In this document: piece after piece, positions 27,423 through 38,022 of the stretch | How positions within the stretch are numbered: position 1 is the stretch's first letter | How the letters are laid out: each line of letters starts with the position of its first letter | Source: Sphingobacterium sp. HMA12 | GTDB lineage: Bacteria; Bacteroidota; Bacteroidia; Sphingobacteriales; Sphingobacteriaceae | DNA length: 64,000 nucleotides | Reading direction: 5' to 3' | NCBI RefSeq assembly: GCF_002933815.1 | Contig: NZ_BEYR01000001.1 | Coordinates: 1,116,001 to 1,180,000, forward strand | The notes under the pieces: model-generated | What the model saw: the letters and a program-made list of their open reading frames with translations, nothing else | Told to the model about the DNA's origin: nothing | The model's database searches: none | Program-made: the position numbers and the translations under genes

Positions 27423-27914
27423 TTATTTAGGTTCACGATTATATTCTTCATCTGTCACTGGTTTATACCACACCGTTTCTCCTTTTTCCCTGCCCGTAAT
27501 TGCAACCTGTACAAAAGCAGAATCAGCACTTGCGCCATGCCAGTGCGGAACGTCAATTGGGCACTTGACAACTTCGCCTTTGCGAACAATAACTTTATCT
27601 TTGCCTTCTTCCTGGTAATATCCGACACCGTCCAAAGCCAGGATAATCTGTCCCGCTGGGTGGGAATGCCATTTGGTCCTCGCACCCGGTTCAAAGGTTA
27701 CACTTCCGACCGCGTTCTGATTAACGCTATCCGCTGTTACAAGATTATTTAAATATGCTGTTCCCGTAAAGTTGTCGTTTGTAATCTTTACACCTTTGGC
27801 AAAAATTGGGTCGTTTGTTTTATCCTGTTCAGTCTTTTCCTGTTTAATCTGTTGACCACAAGAGATGGCCATTATACCCGTTGCACATAATATCGTTATT
27901 TTTTTTAAATTCAT
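27423..27914 (-). CDS. Cupin-domain lipoprotein
   Basis: 163 aa with a lipoprotein signal (MAISCGQQ, Cys19) and a single cupin domain with the metal-binding motifs KWHSHPAGQIILALDG and PIDVPHWHGA (His80, His82, Gln86, His122 region). Cupins of this kind accompany carboxymuconolactone decarboxylase and flavodoxin genes in many Bacteroidota and Proteobacteria. It ends the minus-strand run that starts at 30999 or 34031. Probably metal-dependent and envelope-located; reaction unknown. Confidence 0.85.
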   Translation of the reverse strand: MNLKKITILCATGIMAISCGQQIKQEKTEQDKTNDPIFAKGVKITNDNFTGTAYLNNLVTADSVNQNAVGSVTFEPGARTKWHSHPAGQIILALDGVGYYQEEGKDKVIVRKGEVVKCPIDVPHWHGASADSAFVQVAITGREKGETVWYKPVTDEEYNREPK

Positions 27915-28033
27915 GATTTTAGTTTTTTAATTAAAGTTTATCAATATGAAACCCAATTTTAGGGAAATCTCAAAGGGATAAGAAAACCAACGGCCTTTCT
28001 TTTGTACACCGTACAGATAAAGCAATATACTGC

Positions 28034-28762
28034 TTACTTTTTATCCGATAATACCTCGTCCAATATTTCTTGCGCATCTAAACTTTCTTTTTTGCCCACT
28101 GTCGATTCTATAACGCTTATAAACTGCCGCAGTTTTTCCTCGGATAAACCAACATTTAAACAAATCGTCAAATGAGATTTCAGCATCGGCTCCACACCGC
28201 CTATACTTGCCAATACAGATACTGTTACAAGTTCTCTTTCTGCGTAAGAGAGTACATCCCGTTCAAAAATATCGGCAAATAGATGTTCTTTTAGAAATAC
28301 TTCGATAGTAGGTGCAAAAGCAGCATAACCAGTTTTTGGATCTTTTTCCGGTATACCCGTGAGCTGTTCCAATATAGCTTTTCCACGGTCATATTTTGGC
28401 TGGTCATTGCGAATAGGTGAGGCCTCTGCGCCAAGCGGATCGTCAATGCCTTTGGCCTTTCTTTCCTCGAGCACTGCCATCAGCGTCTGCAAACCACGGA
28501 TACTCCGCGGAAAACCAGCGTAAGCATAAAGATGTATGATTCCCTCTTTAATCTGATTGGTTGTCAATCCATGATCAAGCCCTTTATTGAGTGCATCTTT
28601 TAGTTTTGTCAGTTCACCGCTGGCCGTGGTAGCAGCAATATTTACAAGTCCCTTTTCTTTGTTACTTAAAGAATCGCTTTTAGCCGACTGGCCTGCGTAT
28701 AGCATGGGGGCTTGGCAGAATAATGTCAGTATTAATAGTATTATAAACTTTTGTCTCTTCAT
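28034..28762 (-). CDS. Secreted carboxymuconolactone decarboxylase family protein
   Basis: 242 aa with a signal peptide (ends near APMLYAGQ) and two CMD-type repeats: residues 45-110 (HLYAYAGFPRSIRGLQTL) and about 150-225 (LSYAERELVTVSVLASIG, then LNVGLSEEKLRQFI). CMD proteins include decarboxylases and AhpD-like thiol peroxidases; the AhpD Cys-x-x-Cys pair is absent here. Gene order with cupin, SnoaL and flavodoxin genes suggests a shared redox or detoxification role. 55 bases from the SnoaL-like pseudogene upstream. Confidence 0.85.
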   Translation of the reverse strand: MKRQKFIILLILTLFCQAPMLYAGQSAKSDSLSNKEKGLVNIAATTASGELTKLKDALNKGLDHGLTTNQIKEGIIHLYAYAGFPRSIRGLQTLMAVLEERKAKGIDDPLGAEASPIRNDQPKYDRGKAILEQLTGIPEKDPKTGYAAFAPTIEVFLKEHLFADIFERDVLSYAERELVTVSVLASIGGVEPMLKSHLTICLNVGLSEEKLRQFISVIESTVGKKESLDAQEILDEVLSDKK

Positions 28763-28817
28763 TATTATTTAATGTCTTTAGTAACCTTTTTTGTGATCAT
28801 TATGCTCGGGTTATTGG

Positions 28818-29261
28818 TTATCTATTTCCGGGTGTAAGCAGTTTAGTGAATGATAGTGACCCCAGCTTCCAATGGCCATTTTGTTTGACATACACTTCCG
28901 TAACCATAAAAGGATTAGTCACCTCATTGCCACCAACGACGGCCAATAGATCGATCCTATTGAGCAGAATAGCCGTATTGTCTATGATATTGACCGATAC
29001 TTCGTGGATATCAGCCTTTTTATACCAGATGCCGCCGCTTTTTATCACTTCGAGCTCCCGTTGTTTTCCCCAGGATCCACCCATGTGGACAAACATGGAT
29101 TTTTCGTGGAAAAGACTGTCTAATGGGCCGACATTTTTGTCGGCCATCCATTGCCATTTATCTTTAGAAAGTTTGATGATTTCCTGATCGGTGGCCGATT
29201 GCGCGAGAGAGATCTAGATTCCGGTTAGGGCCAAGCATAGGCCGAGCAATAATTTTCTCAT
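28818..29261 (-). pseudogene. SnoaL/DUF4440-like secreted protein with nonsense codon in the signal peptide
   Basis: The frame from ATG 29261 reads MRKLLLGLCLALTGI, then TAG at 29214-29216, then ISLAQSATDQEIIKLSKDKW and the NTF2-like body ending at 28818. Without the stop this is an ordinary secreted DUF4440/SnoaL-like protein of about 147 aa. Restarting at ATG 29147 (MADKNVGPLDSLFHEKSM) would give a 109-aa protein lacking the signal peptide and first helix. Either a fresh pseudogene, a sequencing error, or an amber site; the rest shows no decay. Confidence 0.75.
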
Positions 29262-29280
29262 TATAAGTATATTTTATCTG

Positions 29281-30330
29281 TTATTGAAGATTTTGGTGAT
29301 AGAAATCAACCAGTTTATTTACCGCTTTTGCAACGTATTCTTTTTTCCAATACGTTTCAATGTGCGTTGCACCATCTATTAAAAAGAGCTCTTTATTTTT
29401 CGCATTTTTTGCCTTCGGAAAAGCCTCATCCGTCATGTATTTGGTATCTGCTTTGCTTCCCGCCATCATCAATAAAGGCTGGTTGATCAGTTCGATGCCA
29501 TTGGTCGCATCCCATGTCATCAGGTCCATCAGGCTGCTGGTGGTATATAAAAACGTTGAATTTGGATGGGCATGGGTTCTGTAATAGTACTCAAATCCTT
29601 CACGATAGAGGTCGGTAGGCGTTTTGGCAATTTCTTCGTCCGTTATGCTCGCAATACCAGAATATTTGATTTCTCCACCTGCTGCTTCCTGTGCCCTGGC
29701 ATCTGATGCCTGTTTAAGGCGTTGCTCAATGGTGCTTAGCTGTGAATTTTGAAATCCATTCCGTCTCACTTCACCTGAATTGAACATACTTAATGTCGCG
29801 ACAGCTTTAAGGCGTTTATCAGACTGAGCGGCCTTGAGTATATATCCACCGCCACCGCAGATACCCAGGGCACCGACACGGGCAGGGTCGACACCTGCAT
29901 AGCCTGCTATATAATCTGCCATTCCATGGATATCTTCTGTCCTGAACTGCGGTTTGTCTGTATGTCTGGGCTCTCCGCCGCTGGCTCCCTGATAGGAAGC
30001 GTCAGCAGCCATGGTTATGTAACCTGCTTCGGCAAGCCGCTGCGCGTACAGTCCGGCGGTTTGCTCCTTGATCCCGCCGTTGGGATGTGCAACGATGACG
30101 GCCGGATATTTTTTTGAAGCATCATAATTTGCCGGAGTATAAATATTCGCTGCGATATCTATTCCATTTAATTTATAGGTTACAGGATGTATTTTTACTT
30201 TTCCTTTAACATTCTCCGTAATAGCATCCCCGTAGACCAGTCCAAATGGATTTTTTGATTTGTCCTGTGCCTCAGAGATCATGCCTGTTGCCATAAACAT
30301 GGCTATGATGATATATTTGATCTGTTCCAT
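29281..30330 (-). CDS. Secreted dienelactone hydrolase-like alpha/beta hydrolase
   Basis: 349 aa; signal peptide ending near MISEAQ, alpha/beta hydrolase fold. The nucleophile elbow is GICGGGG with Cys158, the Cys nucleophile characteristic of dienelactone hydrolases rather than Ser; the acid is likely in MMAGSKADTKYM and the base His in DGATHIETYW. Expected to hydrolyse esters or lactones in the periplasm. It is 21 bases downstream of the flavodoxin gene and in the same operon. Confidence 0.85.
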   Translation of the reverse strand: MEQIKYIIIAMFMATGMISEAQDKSKNPFGLVYGDAITENVKGKVKIHPVTYKLNGIDIAANIYTPANYDASKKYPAVIVAHPNGGIKEQTAGLYAQRLAEAGYITMAADASYQGASGGEPRHTDKPQFRTEDIHGMADYIAGYAGVDPARVGALGICGGGGYILKAAQSDKRLKAVATLSMFNSGEVRRNGFQNSQLSTIEQRLKQASDARAQEAAGGEIKYSGIASITDEEIAKTPTDLYREGFEYYYRTHAHPNSTFLYTTSSLMDLMTWDATNGIELINQPLLMMAGSKADTKYMTDEAFPKAKNAKNKELFLIDGATHIETYWKKEYVAKAVNKLVDFYHQNLQ

Positions 30331-30351
30331 TTCTTAATAATTATAAATTTT

Positions 30352-30999
30352 TTATTTTGCTAGGCCGATTTTCACAAGCCAATGCTGAATTTCATTTTCA
30401 ACCAATTTTTCTCTACCACCTTCCATGACGAAAAGGATACCATCACGTTCCACTCCGCCCTTGGTTGAATATCCTTCAAGCACCTTACTACCCGGGAAGA
30501 GCTGCCTGACAGTGTCAAACGTACTGCCAATACCGTAACCGGCATTTGTATTGAATGGGACGACAGTTTTTCCCGCCAGATTATAGTCGTTCAGGAAGCT
30601 TTTTATTGGTGGTGGCAGCTGCATGCCCCAGGTCGGAAAACCGATGAATACCACATCGTAGGTATCCATGCTGTCGATCTTCGTTTTTAATGGCGGAAGA
30701 TAACCTGTTCTATTTTCCTGGGCGACCTGATCCACGACAGTTTGATAATGTGCTGGATAAGGTTTCTCCAATTCAATTCCCACTAAGCGACCACCCACTT
30801 TCCTGTGGATAATTTCAGCAAGAGCTTTGGTGTTTTTTGTTCTGGATAGGTAGACAATCAATACCTTCTTGTCCTGCAATGAATCTGCTTTCTCTACTAG
30901 AGAAGTATCCTTTTGTGCTCCTGATTCTTCTGCCCGTGAGCAAGAAGTCACCGAGAGAAATATGCTGATAATAAATCCGTATAATACTTTAGTTTTCAT
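30352..30999 (-). CDS. Flavodoxin-like lipoprotein
   Basis: 215 aa with a lipoprotein signal (SVTSCSRA, Cys20). Flavodoxin fold: FMN phosphate loop VYLSRTKNTKALAEII, the 90s-loop GFPTWGMQLPPP and C-terminal NTNAGYGIGST. A putatively periplasmic, membrane-anchored flavodoxin_4-type protein, a common neighbour of cupin and CMD genes. The start at 30999 is 20 bases from a GAACTTTG -7-like box within a regulatory block shared with the aldo-keto reductase promoter. Confidence 0.87.
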   Translation of the reverse strand: MKTKVLYGFIISIFLSVTSCSRAEESGAQKDTSLVEKADSLQDKKVLIVYLSRTKNTKALAEIIHRKVGGRLVGIELEKPYPAHYQTVVDQVAQENRTGYLPPLKTKIDSMDTYDVVFIGFPTWGMQLPPPIKSFLNDYNLAGKTVVPFNTNAGYGIGSTFDTVRQLFPGSKVLEGYSTKGGVERDGILFVMEGGREKLVENEIQHWLVKIGLAK

Positions 31000-31018
31000 T
31001 TGTATCCTTCTGATTTAT

Positions 31019-31086
31019 ACAAAGTTCTCCATAGTTTCCTGCTTTATTGGTATACAGATTACGGATAATACTACCAATGTTACTTA
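31019..31086 (-). promoter_or_regulatory. Operator/promoter block, copy 1 (flavodoxin operon)
   Basis: Contains ACAAAGTTC (31019-31027; on the minus strand GAACTTTG, a -7-like box) and, 28 bases from its start, TTGGTA (31047) and TACCAA (31072) separated by 19 bases with a conserved ATTACGGATA centre. The same parts with the same spacings occur at 34069-34136. The -33 TTG is missing, as expected for an activator-dependent promoter. It overlaps the end of the hydrolase gene by a few bases. Confidence 0.7.
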
Positions 31087-32165
31087 TCCAGCTTGTTTTT
31101 GTTCAGCCAGCTCGATAGTTCATCGGCGATCTGCACGTTATTGAGGTCAGAAAACGGAAAGTGCGTGTTTCCCATGATTCCTTTTTCCGGCAGATGGACT
31201 ATGGTCACATCGCCGCCATGTTTATTGACAGTGGCAGCCCATAACCGGGCCATTTCAAGTCCCGAGCGCCAATGGTCACTGTTCCATACGGTAGTCGGTT
31301 CTTTGGCGATGTTATCACCGTAGTATACTATGATCGGTATGCGTGTTAGCTTTTTGAAATCTTCGAGGGGGATAGCGGTACCTTTGAGCTCACCAAAGAG
31401 TCCTGCAGATTTGATGGGTTGAGGTAGTTCTCCCTCTGGGAATACAAAACCACTATACGGTTCGTAGGCTACGATACCTTTGATTTTATTATTTTTTATA
31501 GCGGTCATCCATCCGGGGCCACCGCCCTGCGAATGGGTGACCAGGATGCCGTCACCTATTTTGTCAAATAAACCGGAAACGGCGTCCGATACCACATTGG
31601 CATCAAAAGCTCCAGTATTGGGTGTCATCTGCCGATAGAACTGCTCTAGTGAGGCAGCATCTTTCGGAAACTGCACATTGGGAAAGTAATCCGGGTAATT
31701 TCCTAAACGGAATTGTGTAAACCAGAACTGTTCATCAGCAACAGGCTTGATCGTTGCTTCCACCATGCTTTTGCCCGCTTCACCACGTCGGGGCTGATCG
31801 AGCAGGTACACGCCGAAATTACGGCGCAGGAAAATGTTCTGAAAACCCTCTCGTCCATCTGGCGTAGTTTCCCATGTCTTTTTGGACTGCCCGGCACCAT
31901 GTAGGAAAACCAGCGGGTATTTTTTAGCTTTTACAGGAATCTGGTAAAATGCATAGGCATGATCTCCATGATAGGTCTGACCCTGCGGCTTAAGTGCATC
32001 GTTGACATTAAAATTACCGGATTCAGTTTTTTTTGTGCCACCTATAGCAAAACTTCCCTGCTCGGCAATACGCAGCGGTTTTTGTTTTATCTGAGCATGC
32101 AGTGGTAATGTTGCCGATACAAGGCATGCGATAGTAATGATGTATCTTGAAAAATTCTTTGTCAT
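31080..32165 (-). CDS. Secreted alpha/beta hydrolase
   Basis: 361 aa from ATG 32165; the frame is open to 32219, but the start MTKNFSRYIITIACLV gives a normal signal peptide ending near LPLHAQ. Alpha/beta hydrolase with oxyanion-hole region FLHGAGQSKKTW and nucleophile Ser212 in THSQGG; acid and base likely in YYGDNI and GNTHFPF. Role: hydrolysis of an unknown ester. 10 bases from the aldo-keto reductase upstream, so the third gene of that operon. Confidence 0.83.
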   Translation of the reverse strand: MTKNFSRYIITIACLVSATLPLHAQIKQKPLRIAEQGSFAIGGTKKTESGNFNVNDALKPQGQTYHGDHAYAFYQIPVKAKKYPLVFLHGAGQSKKTWETTPDGREGFQNIFLRRNFGVYLLDQPRRGEAGKSMVEATIKPVADEQFWFTQFRLGNYPDYFPNVQFPKDAASLEQFYRQMTPNTGAFDANVVSDAVSGLFDKIGDGILVTHSQGGGPGWMTAIKNNKIKGIVAYEPYSGFVFPEGELPQPIKSAGLFGELKGTAIPLEDFKKLTRIPIIVYYGDNIAKEPTTVWNSDHWRSGLEMARLWAATVNKHGGDVTIVHLPEKGIMGNTHFPFSDLNNVQIADELSSWLNKNKLDK

Positions 32166-32175
32166 TTCAGTTTGT

Positions 32176-34043
<1,868 letters not shown>

Positions 34044-34068
34044 TTATGTATTATACAATTCACTGCTA

Positions 34069-34136
34069 ACAAAGTTCGGGTTTGCAGTCTAAGGTTTTGG
34101 TATATGCATTACGGATAGTTCTACCAATATTACTGA
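34069..34136. promoter_or_regulatory. Operator/promoter block, copy 2 (AKR operon/AraC intergenic)
   Basis: Same layout as 31019-31086: ACAAAGTTC at 34069-34077, TTGGTA at 34097, ATTACGGATA at 34108-34117, TACCAA at 34122, all at equal spacings. On the minus strand GAACTTTG would be the -7 box of the AKR operon, and the inverted repeat lies just upstream of it. On the other side, TAAATTTG (34165-34172) lies just before the AraC start. Confidence 0.7.
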
Positions 34137-34183
34137 TTCTACAAATTATTGGATTCCAGTTTTGTAAATTTGTTTTACCAGAC

Positions 34184-35092
34184 ATGAAAGAAATGGAAGA
34201 GATCATCAATTTTAAGAGTATCACAGCATACAATAACTTCAACAACAATGAGACCCTACATCCTTTGATCAGTGTTGTCGATCTGAGCAAGGCAGACCCA
34301 CGCAAGCTCTCCAAGCTCAGGTATGAGTTTTACACTGTGTTTTTTAAAGAAATAAAATGTGGCGATCTACGTTACGGTCTTAAAAACTATGACTATGAAG
34401 AGGGCACATTGATCTTTTTGGCGCCCGGTCAGGTCATAGGGGAGAATGGTACCGAATTCTACCAGCCACAGGGAACAGCTTTGGTATTTCATCCAGAGTT
34501 GTTGTATGGCACTTCCCTGGCTAAGGAGATTGGCAACTATACTTTCTTTTCGTATTCGGCCAGTGAGGCGTTGCATCTTTCTGAGCAGGAGAGGAAGATT
34601 ATTATGGACTGTCTCAGCAAGATAAAGCATGAGCTGGCACATAGTATCGACAAGCATACAAAAAAACTGATTGTCTCCAATATTGAACTCTTTTTGGATT
34701 ATTGCCAGCGGTTTTATGATCGCCAGTTTATTACACGCGAAAATGTCAATAAGGGCATCCTAGAGAAATTTGATGAAAATCTCAATGCTTATTTCCAATC
34801 AGACGAACCACAGCAAAGCGGTTTGCCTACTGTAGCCTATTTTGCTGAGCAGTTATTTCTATCCGCTAACTATTTTGGAGACCTTGTCAAGAAAGAAACT
34901 GGCAAGACTGCACAGGAGTATATTCAGAACAAGTTAATCGACATTGCCAAGGAAAAGATTTTTGAGGGCCACAAAACTATAAATGAAATCGCCTTTGAAC
35001 TTGGGTTCAAATATCCCCAACATTTTAGTCGATTATTCAAAAATAGGGTAGGGTTTACCCCAAATGAATATAGAAATCGAAGTCTAAACTAA
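34184..35092 (+). CDS. AraC family regulator of the oxidoreductase operons
   Basis: 302 aa from ATG 34184 (MKEMEEIINFKS); the frame is open upstream but that stretch is the operator region and encodes no plausible domain. N-terminal cupin-like sensory domain (FLAPGQVIGENG), C-terminal double HTH with FELGFKYPQHFSRLFKNRVG. Divergent from the aldo-keto reductase operon. The inverted repeats TTGGTA-N19-TACCAA upstream of both neighbouring operons are its likely binding sites, which is inference from position and conservation. Confidence 0.87.
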   Translation: MKEMEEIINFKSITAYNNFNNNETLHPLISVVDLSKADPRKLSKLRYEFYTVFFKEIKCGDLRYGLKNYDYEEGTLIFLAPGQVIGENGTEFYQPQGTALVFHPELLYGTSLAKEIGNYTFFSYSASEALHLSEQERKIIMDCLSKIKHELAHSIDKHTKKLIVSNIELFLDYCQRFYDRQFITRENVNKGILEKFDENLNAYFQSDEPQQSGLPTVAYFAEQLFLSANYFGDLVKKETGKTAQEYIQNKLIDIAKEKIFEGHKTINEIAFELGFKYPQHFSRLFKNRVGFTPNEYRNRSLN

Positions 35093-35196
35093 TTATGTTT
35101 TAACTTAAGAGTACGGTAACCCCCTACAAATTTAAAGCCTCTTTACGCTTTGCTAGGCATAGAGCCGATGGTTAGGCATTTTTGGTCTGTTGTTTT

Positions 35197-35706
35197 TCAG
35201 TCTTCTTTAGTTAGATGCAATTGAAGAAAACCGTTTTTAAGTTCCTGTTCTTTATAGGTGAACTTTGAATTTAACTCTTTGTTGTTTCCTAAAATAGCGC
35301 CAGTTCCAGTGATTATAGGGCTGATGTTAAAATGAATAGCTGTAACCAAATCTTTGTCCAAAAAGGCGTTGAAGGTATTTGCTCCACCGCCAACGGCTAT
35401 TTCCTGTACGCCTTTAGCAGACATGTATTCAATAGCCTCTTCGGGGCTTGCTACAGTCTTGTAGCCATCAACCGTATAAGATTTATCCGCTAATATGATG
35501 ATTTCTATTCCATTAAAATGTTCTTTTACCGGTTCTGGAAAAATCAGAAAATTTTCAAATGTTTTCAATCCTATTACCACATTTCCAACCTGTCTTACAG
35601 ATCGTAGGTAAAATTCCATTGCTTCCGGTGGCAGCTGGTGATGCGGGTTATCGGAGACTAAAACTCTTCCGTTTGCTGAAATGTTTGCTATTACTGTGAC
35701 TTTCAT
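35197..35706 (-). CDS. RibD C-terminal / dihydrofolate reductase-like protein
   Basis: 169 aa with the RibD_C/DHFR-like fold: ANISANGRVLVSDNPHHQ at the start, GLKTFENFL, and the nucleotide-binding IAVGGGANTFNAFL. Such stand-alone proteins are NADPH-dependent reductases of unknown substrate. Divergent from the HxlR gene at 35794 (87-base gap), a pairing common in Bacteroidota and suggesting redox control by that regulator. Confidence 0.85.
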   Translation of the reverse strand: MKVTVIANISANGRVLVSDNPHHQLPPEAMEFYLRSVRQVGNVVIGLKTFENFLIFPEPVKEHFNGIEIIILADKSYTVDGYKTVASPEEAIEYMSAKGVQEIAVGGGANTFNAFLDKDLVTAIHFNISPIITGTGAILGNNKELNSKFTYKEQELKNGFLQLHLTKED

Positions 35707-35793
35707 AATGATTTTTTTTATTTCTGTTCAACAAAACTATAGCATATTCAATATATATATACTATTCATTACCTTTAGGAAAGTAACTATCTG

Positions 35794-36141
35794 ATGGGCA
35801 ATAAAAAACATGATATAGATAAAGAAACTATACTGGCATTAAAAGATGGCATTGAACTGCTCAGTGGCAAATGGAAATTTTGTATCCTGCGCAATTTGCA
35901 GGACCAGGGTACAATGCGGTTTAAAGAACTGCAAGAAATGGCTCAGGGAATATCCCCAAAAGTTCTATCCAAAGAACTTCAGGAACTGGAGGATAATTTA
36001 CTGATTAGCAGAACGGTCAATAATACCAGGCCTGTGACCGTTTCTTATGCCCTTACGGCACATGCTAAAGAAACGGAGGAAGTTGTCAATGCTTTAATTA
36101 AATTTGGACTGAAGCATAGAGATAAAATTAAAGCAAAATGA
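35794..36141 (+). CDS. HxlR family winged-helix regulator
   Basis: 115 aa, complete HxlR domain: LLSGKWKFCILRNLQDQGTM, RFKELQEMAQGISPKVLSKE and the wing RPVTVSYALTAHAKE. The N-terminal Cys of some redox-sensing members is not at the usual place; Cys at about residue 28 (KFCILRN) is the only one. Probably regulates the divergent RibD-like gene and itself. Confidence 0.88.
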   Translation: MGNKKHDIDKETILALKDGIELLSGKWKFCILRNLQDQGTMRFKELQEMAQGISPKVLSKELQELEDNLLISRTVNNTRPVTVSYALTAHAKETEEVVNALIKFGLKHRDKIKAK

Positions 36142-36432
36142 CGTTTCTATTTTAATAGCTCATTTTTTGATTTTAGACCTTATAGGATGGAGTATATGCA
36201 CGATTCCTGTCAGTTATTGCAATGCCATTCCGGCAGTTAACCGCTAGATCTTAGCGTATTCAACTTTAATGAACTTAATTAATAATTATTAATCTGAAAA
36301 AGGGGCACTTGTAGGATCAGCATTTTAAGGATTTCCATTTCAAATACAATAAAGAAAGGACTACAAAATTTTTTAATCGCCATTTTGCAGCTTACAAGTC
36401 TTAAGAATATAGTTAAAGAACGAAAGTAAAAA

Positions 36433-36927
36433 ATGAAAAATATCGAGATGTTTAAATTCTACCGAGCTATAATTTTGTTGCTGATTTTAAACAGCTTCTT
36501 TTTTTCTTGTGATTTCATTGCTGCCGGTGGTAATCTAATGGCAGAAAGGTACAAATTTGAGGTTTCAAAAGATTCACTGAGGCACAGGATTATATTGTTT
36601 AACGCCTCGCAAGACTCAGAATCGCAAGATTCTATATTCAAAATTGATAAAAATAGTCCATATTTTTATAAGGGTTATATCTATGATAATAAGAATAGCG
36701 AAAGCTATTTAGTGTTAATTCCAACTCCGTCTGAATCAGACACTGAATTATTACTGATTTCTATTACAGATCGTGAAGGTCAAGTGATTGGAATCAATCA
36801 TGAGCCTGAAAATAAAGAAGAAATTAAAGTAAGAAAAACGGTGATAAAAAACTTTGAAGATCGAATTTTAAATAATCTAAATTTGAAATACGTTCATTTG
36901 GGAAACGCTATGAATAAAAACTATTAG
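36433..36927 (+). CDS. Putative lipoprotein of unknown function
   Basis: 164 aa; an N-terminal hydrophobic segment ends in NSFFFSCDF with Cys26, a plausible lipobox. The rest is a mixed charged, probably beta-rich domain with no recognised family. An internal start at MFKFYRAIILL (4 residues later) is equally possible. Single gene with its own strong terminator. Confidence 0.55.
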   Translation: MKNIEMFKFYRAIILLLILNSFFFSCDFIAAGGNLMAERYKFEVSKDSLRHRIILFNASQDSESQDSIFKIDKNSPYFYKGYIYDNKNSESYLVLIPTPSESDTELLLISITDREGQVIGINHEPENKEEIKVRKTVIKNFEDRILNNLNLKYVHLGNAMNKNY

Positions 36928-36934
36928 CTCAATA

Positions 36935-36978
36935 ATATTTTAAACCAGTTTATAAGGTTATAAACTGGTTTAAAATAT
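36935..36978. terminator. Intrinsic terminator
   Basis: Perfect 21-bp stem (ATATTTTAAACCAGTTTATAA) with a two-base loop, directly after the lipoprotein gene; AT-rich ends work on both strands. Confidence 0.8.
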
Positions 36979-37004
36979 ACTAGAGTTTTCGGATTAGAAA
37001 TTAT

Positions 37005-37139
37005 CTAATTGGGATGTTTTACTACAAATCTTCCCCTTGCTTTACCGTTTAAAATTGTATTAAGAACATCAGGCAATTGCTCTATAGAAATTTCACTCAC
37101 TATTTCTTTCAAATTTTTCGGCTTCCACTCTTGTGCGAG
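37005..37139 (-). pseudogene. C-terminal fragment of a zinc-type alcohol dehydrogenase/quinone reductase
   Basis: About 44 codons ending IEQLPDVLNTILNGKARGRF and a short tail, the classic end of medium-chain dehydrogenases (the nGk.rGRvVv motif). Upstream the frame is lost at a one-base shift near 37141. The NADP-binding and catalytic domains are absent. A leftover next to another gene fragment. Confidence 0.65.
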
Positions 37140-37158
37140 TAAACACCATATTTTGTTT

Positions 37159-37449
37159 TTAGGAGTAATTCACATCGCTGGAGTTACCTGTAAATTCAGC
37201 TATTTGGATCGCGTTGCCATAGTTCAACATTGATTTTTCAGCAGTGTCATCTATTATAAGCGTGCTTTCCAATAAGAAGCCCGTTCGTTTTACTTTGGAT
37301 AGCCTTTTTACGTAATAGTATTCATCAGTTATACTTTTCCGTTTTATTGTCGTACGAGATCGTCCCCAGATAAATTCAAAATCGACAGCGACCTGTTTTA
37401 TTTTATCCACGAGCTCTTGCACGTAAGTATCATCCGCAGAACACTTCAT
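37159..37449 (-). pseudogene. Fragment of an NLI/NIF-type HAD phosphatase
   Basis: 96 aa whose second half (LLESTLIIDDTAEKSMLNYG then NAIQIAEFTG) matches the C-terminal part of NIF/FCP-like HAD hydrolases (IVDDTPEK...NYGNAI...F.G). The N-terminal nucleophile motif DxDxT is not present, and the upstream YLYEVF is out of frame. Probably inactive. Lies head-to-tail against the dehydrogenase fragment. Confidence 0.6.
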
Positions 37450-37758
37450 AGAGATAATCGTCTCTATCTATTGGTTCTTTAATAAGTGTGCAAAGCATCG
37501 GTCTTATGTGGGCTGGCATCTTTTTCATAACACGACTTTTTTGGTAAACATAAACCACGTGCCTTTAGTTCGCCAAAAGCCTGTTTTGTTAATATCTTAA
37601 AAGTTTCAAACGCTATCGGTTGGCGTTTGTTCTATTCCAAAACCAGACAATGAAAATAAAAAGGATGCTAGGGACCGCAATCAGGTAGTCATGAAGCAGA
37701 TTATTTGGTAAAAAAACTTGGCGTAACCGACATTATAAAATATTTAAAAAATAAAAAC

Positions 37759-38016
37759 ATGGCAGATATTACCACATTTACAGGCATTCCAGTGACCAAT
37801 AGCCAAGGAGATGAGAAATACTTTGATTTTGAAGTTGGCCAGGAGGGAGAGTATGGACAGTATGCAAGAATTACAATGGATGGCTGCCAGCTGATTTTAG
37901 ATGAGCATCTTGCTTATGTTAAAGGAGATCTTGCGGAAGAATGGCGAGAGCCCGCTATTGCCAAACTTCTTCTTTTGCTGGAAGTAGACCTAAACCGAGA
38001 TGGCAGCTTTCAATAA
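37759..38016 (+). CDS. Small conserved-looking protein of unknown function
   Basis: 85 aa from ATG 37759 (MADITTFTGIPVTNSQGD); upstream frame to 37705 is not protein-like. Acidic, compact, probably beta-alpha. No family recognised. Six bases separate it from the exonuclease III gene, so the two are probably cotranscribed. Confidence 0.6.
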   Translation: MADITTFTGIPVTNSQGDEKYFDFEVGQEGEYGQYARITMDGCQLILDEHLAYVKGDLAEEWREPAIAKLLLLLEVDLNRDGSFQ

Positions 38017-38022
38017 CACTAA

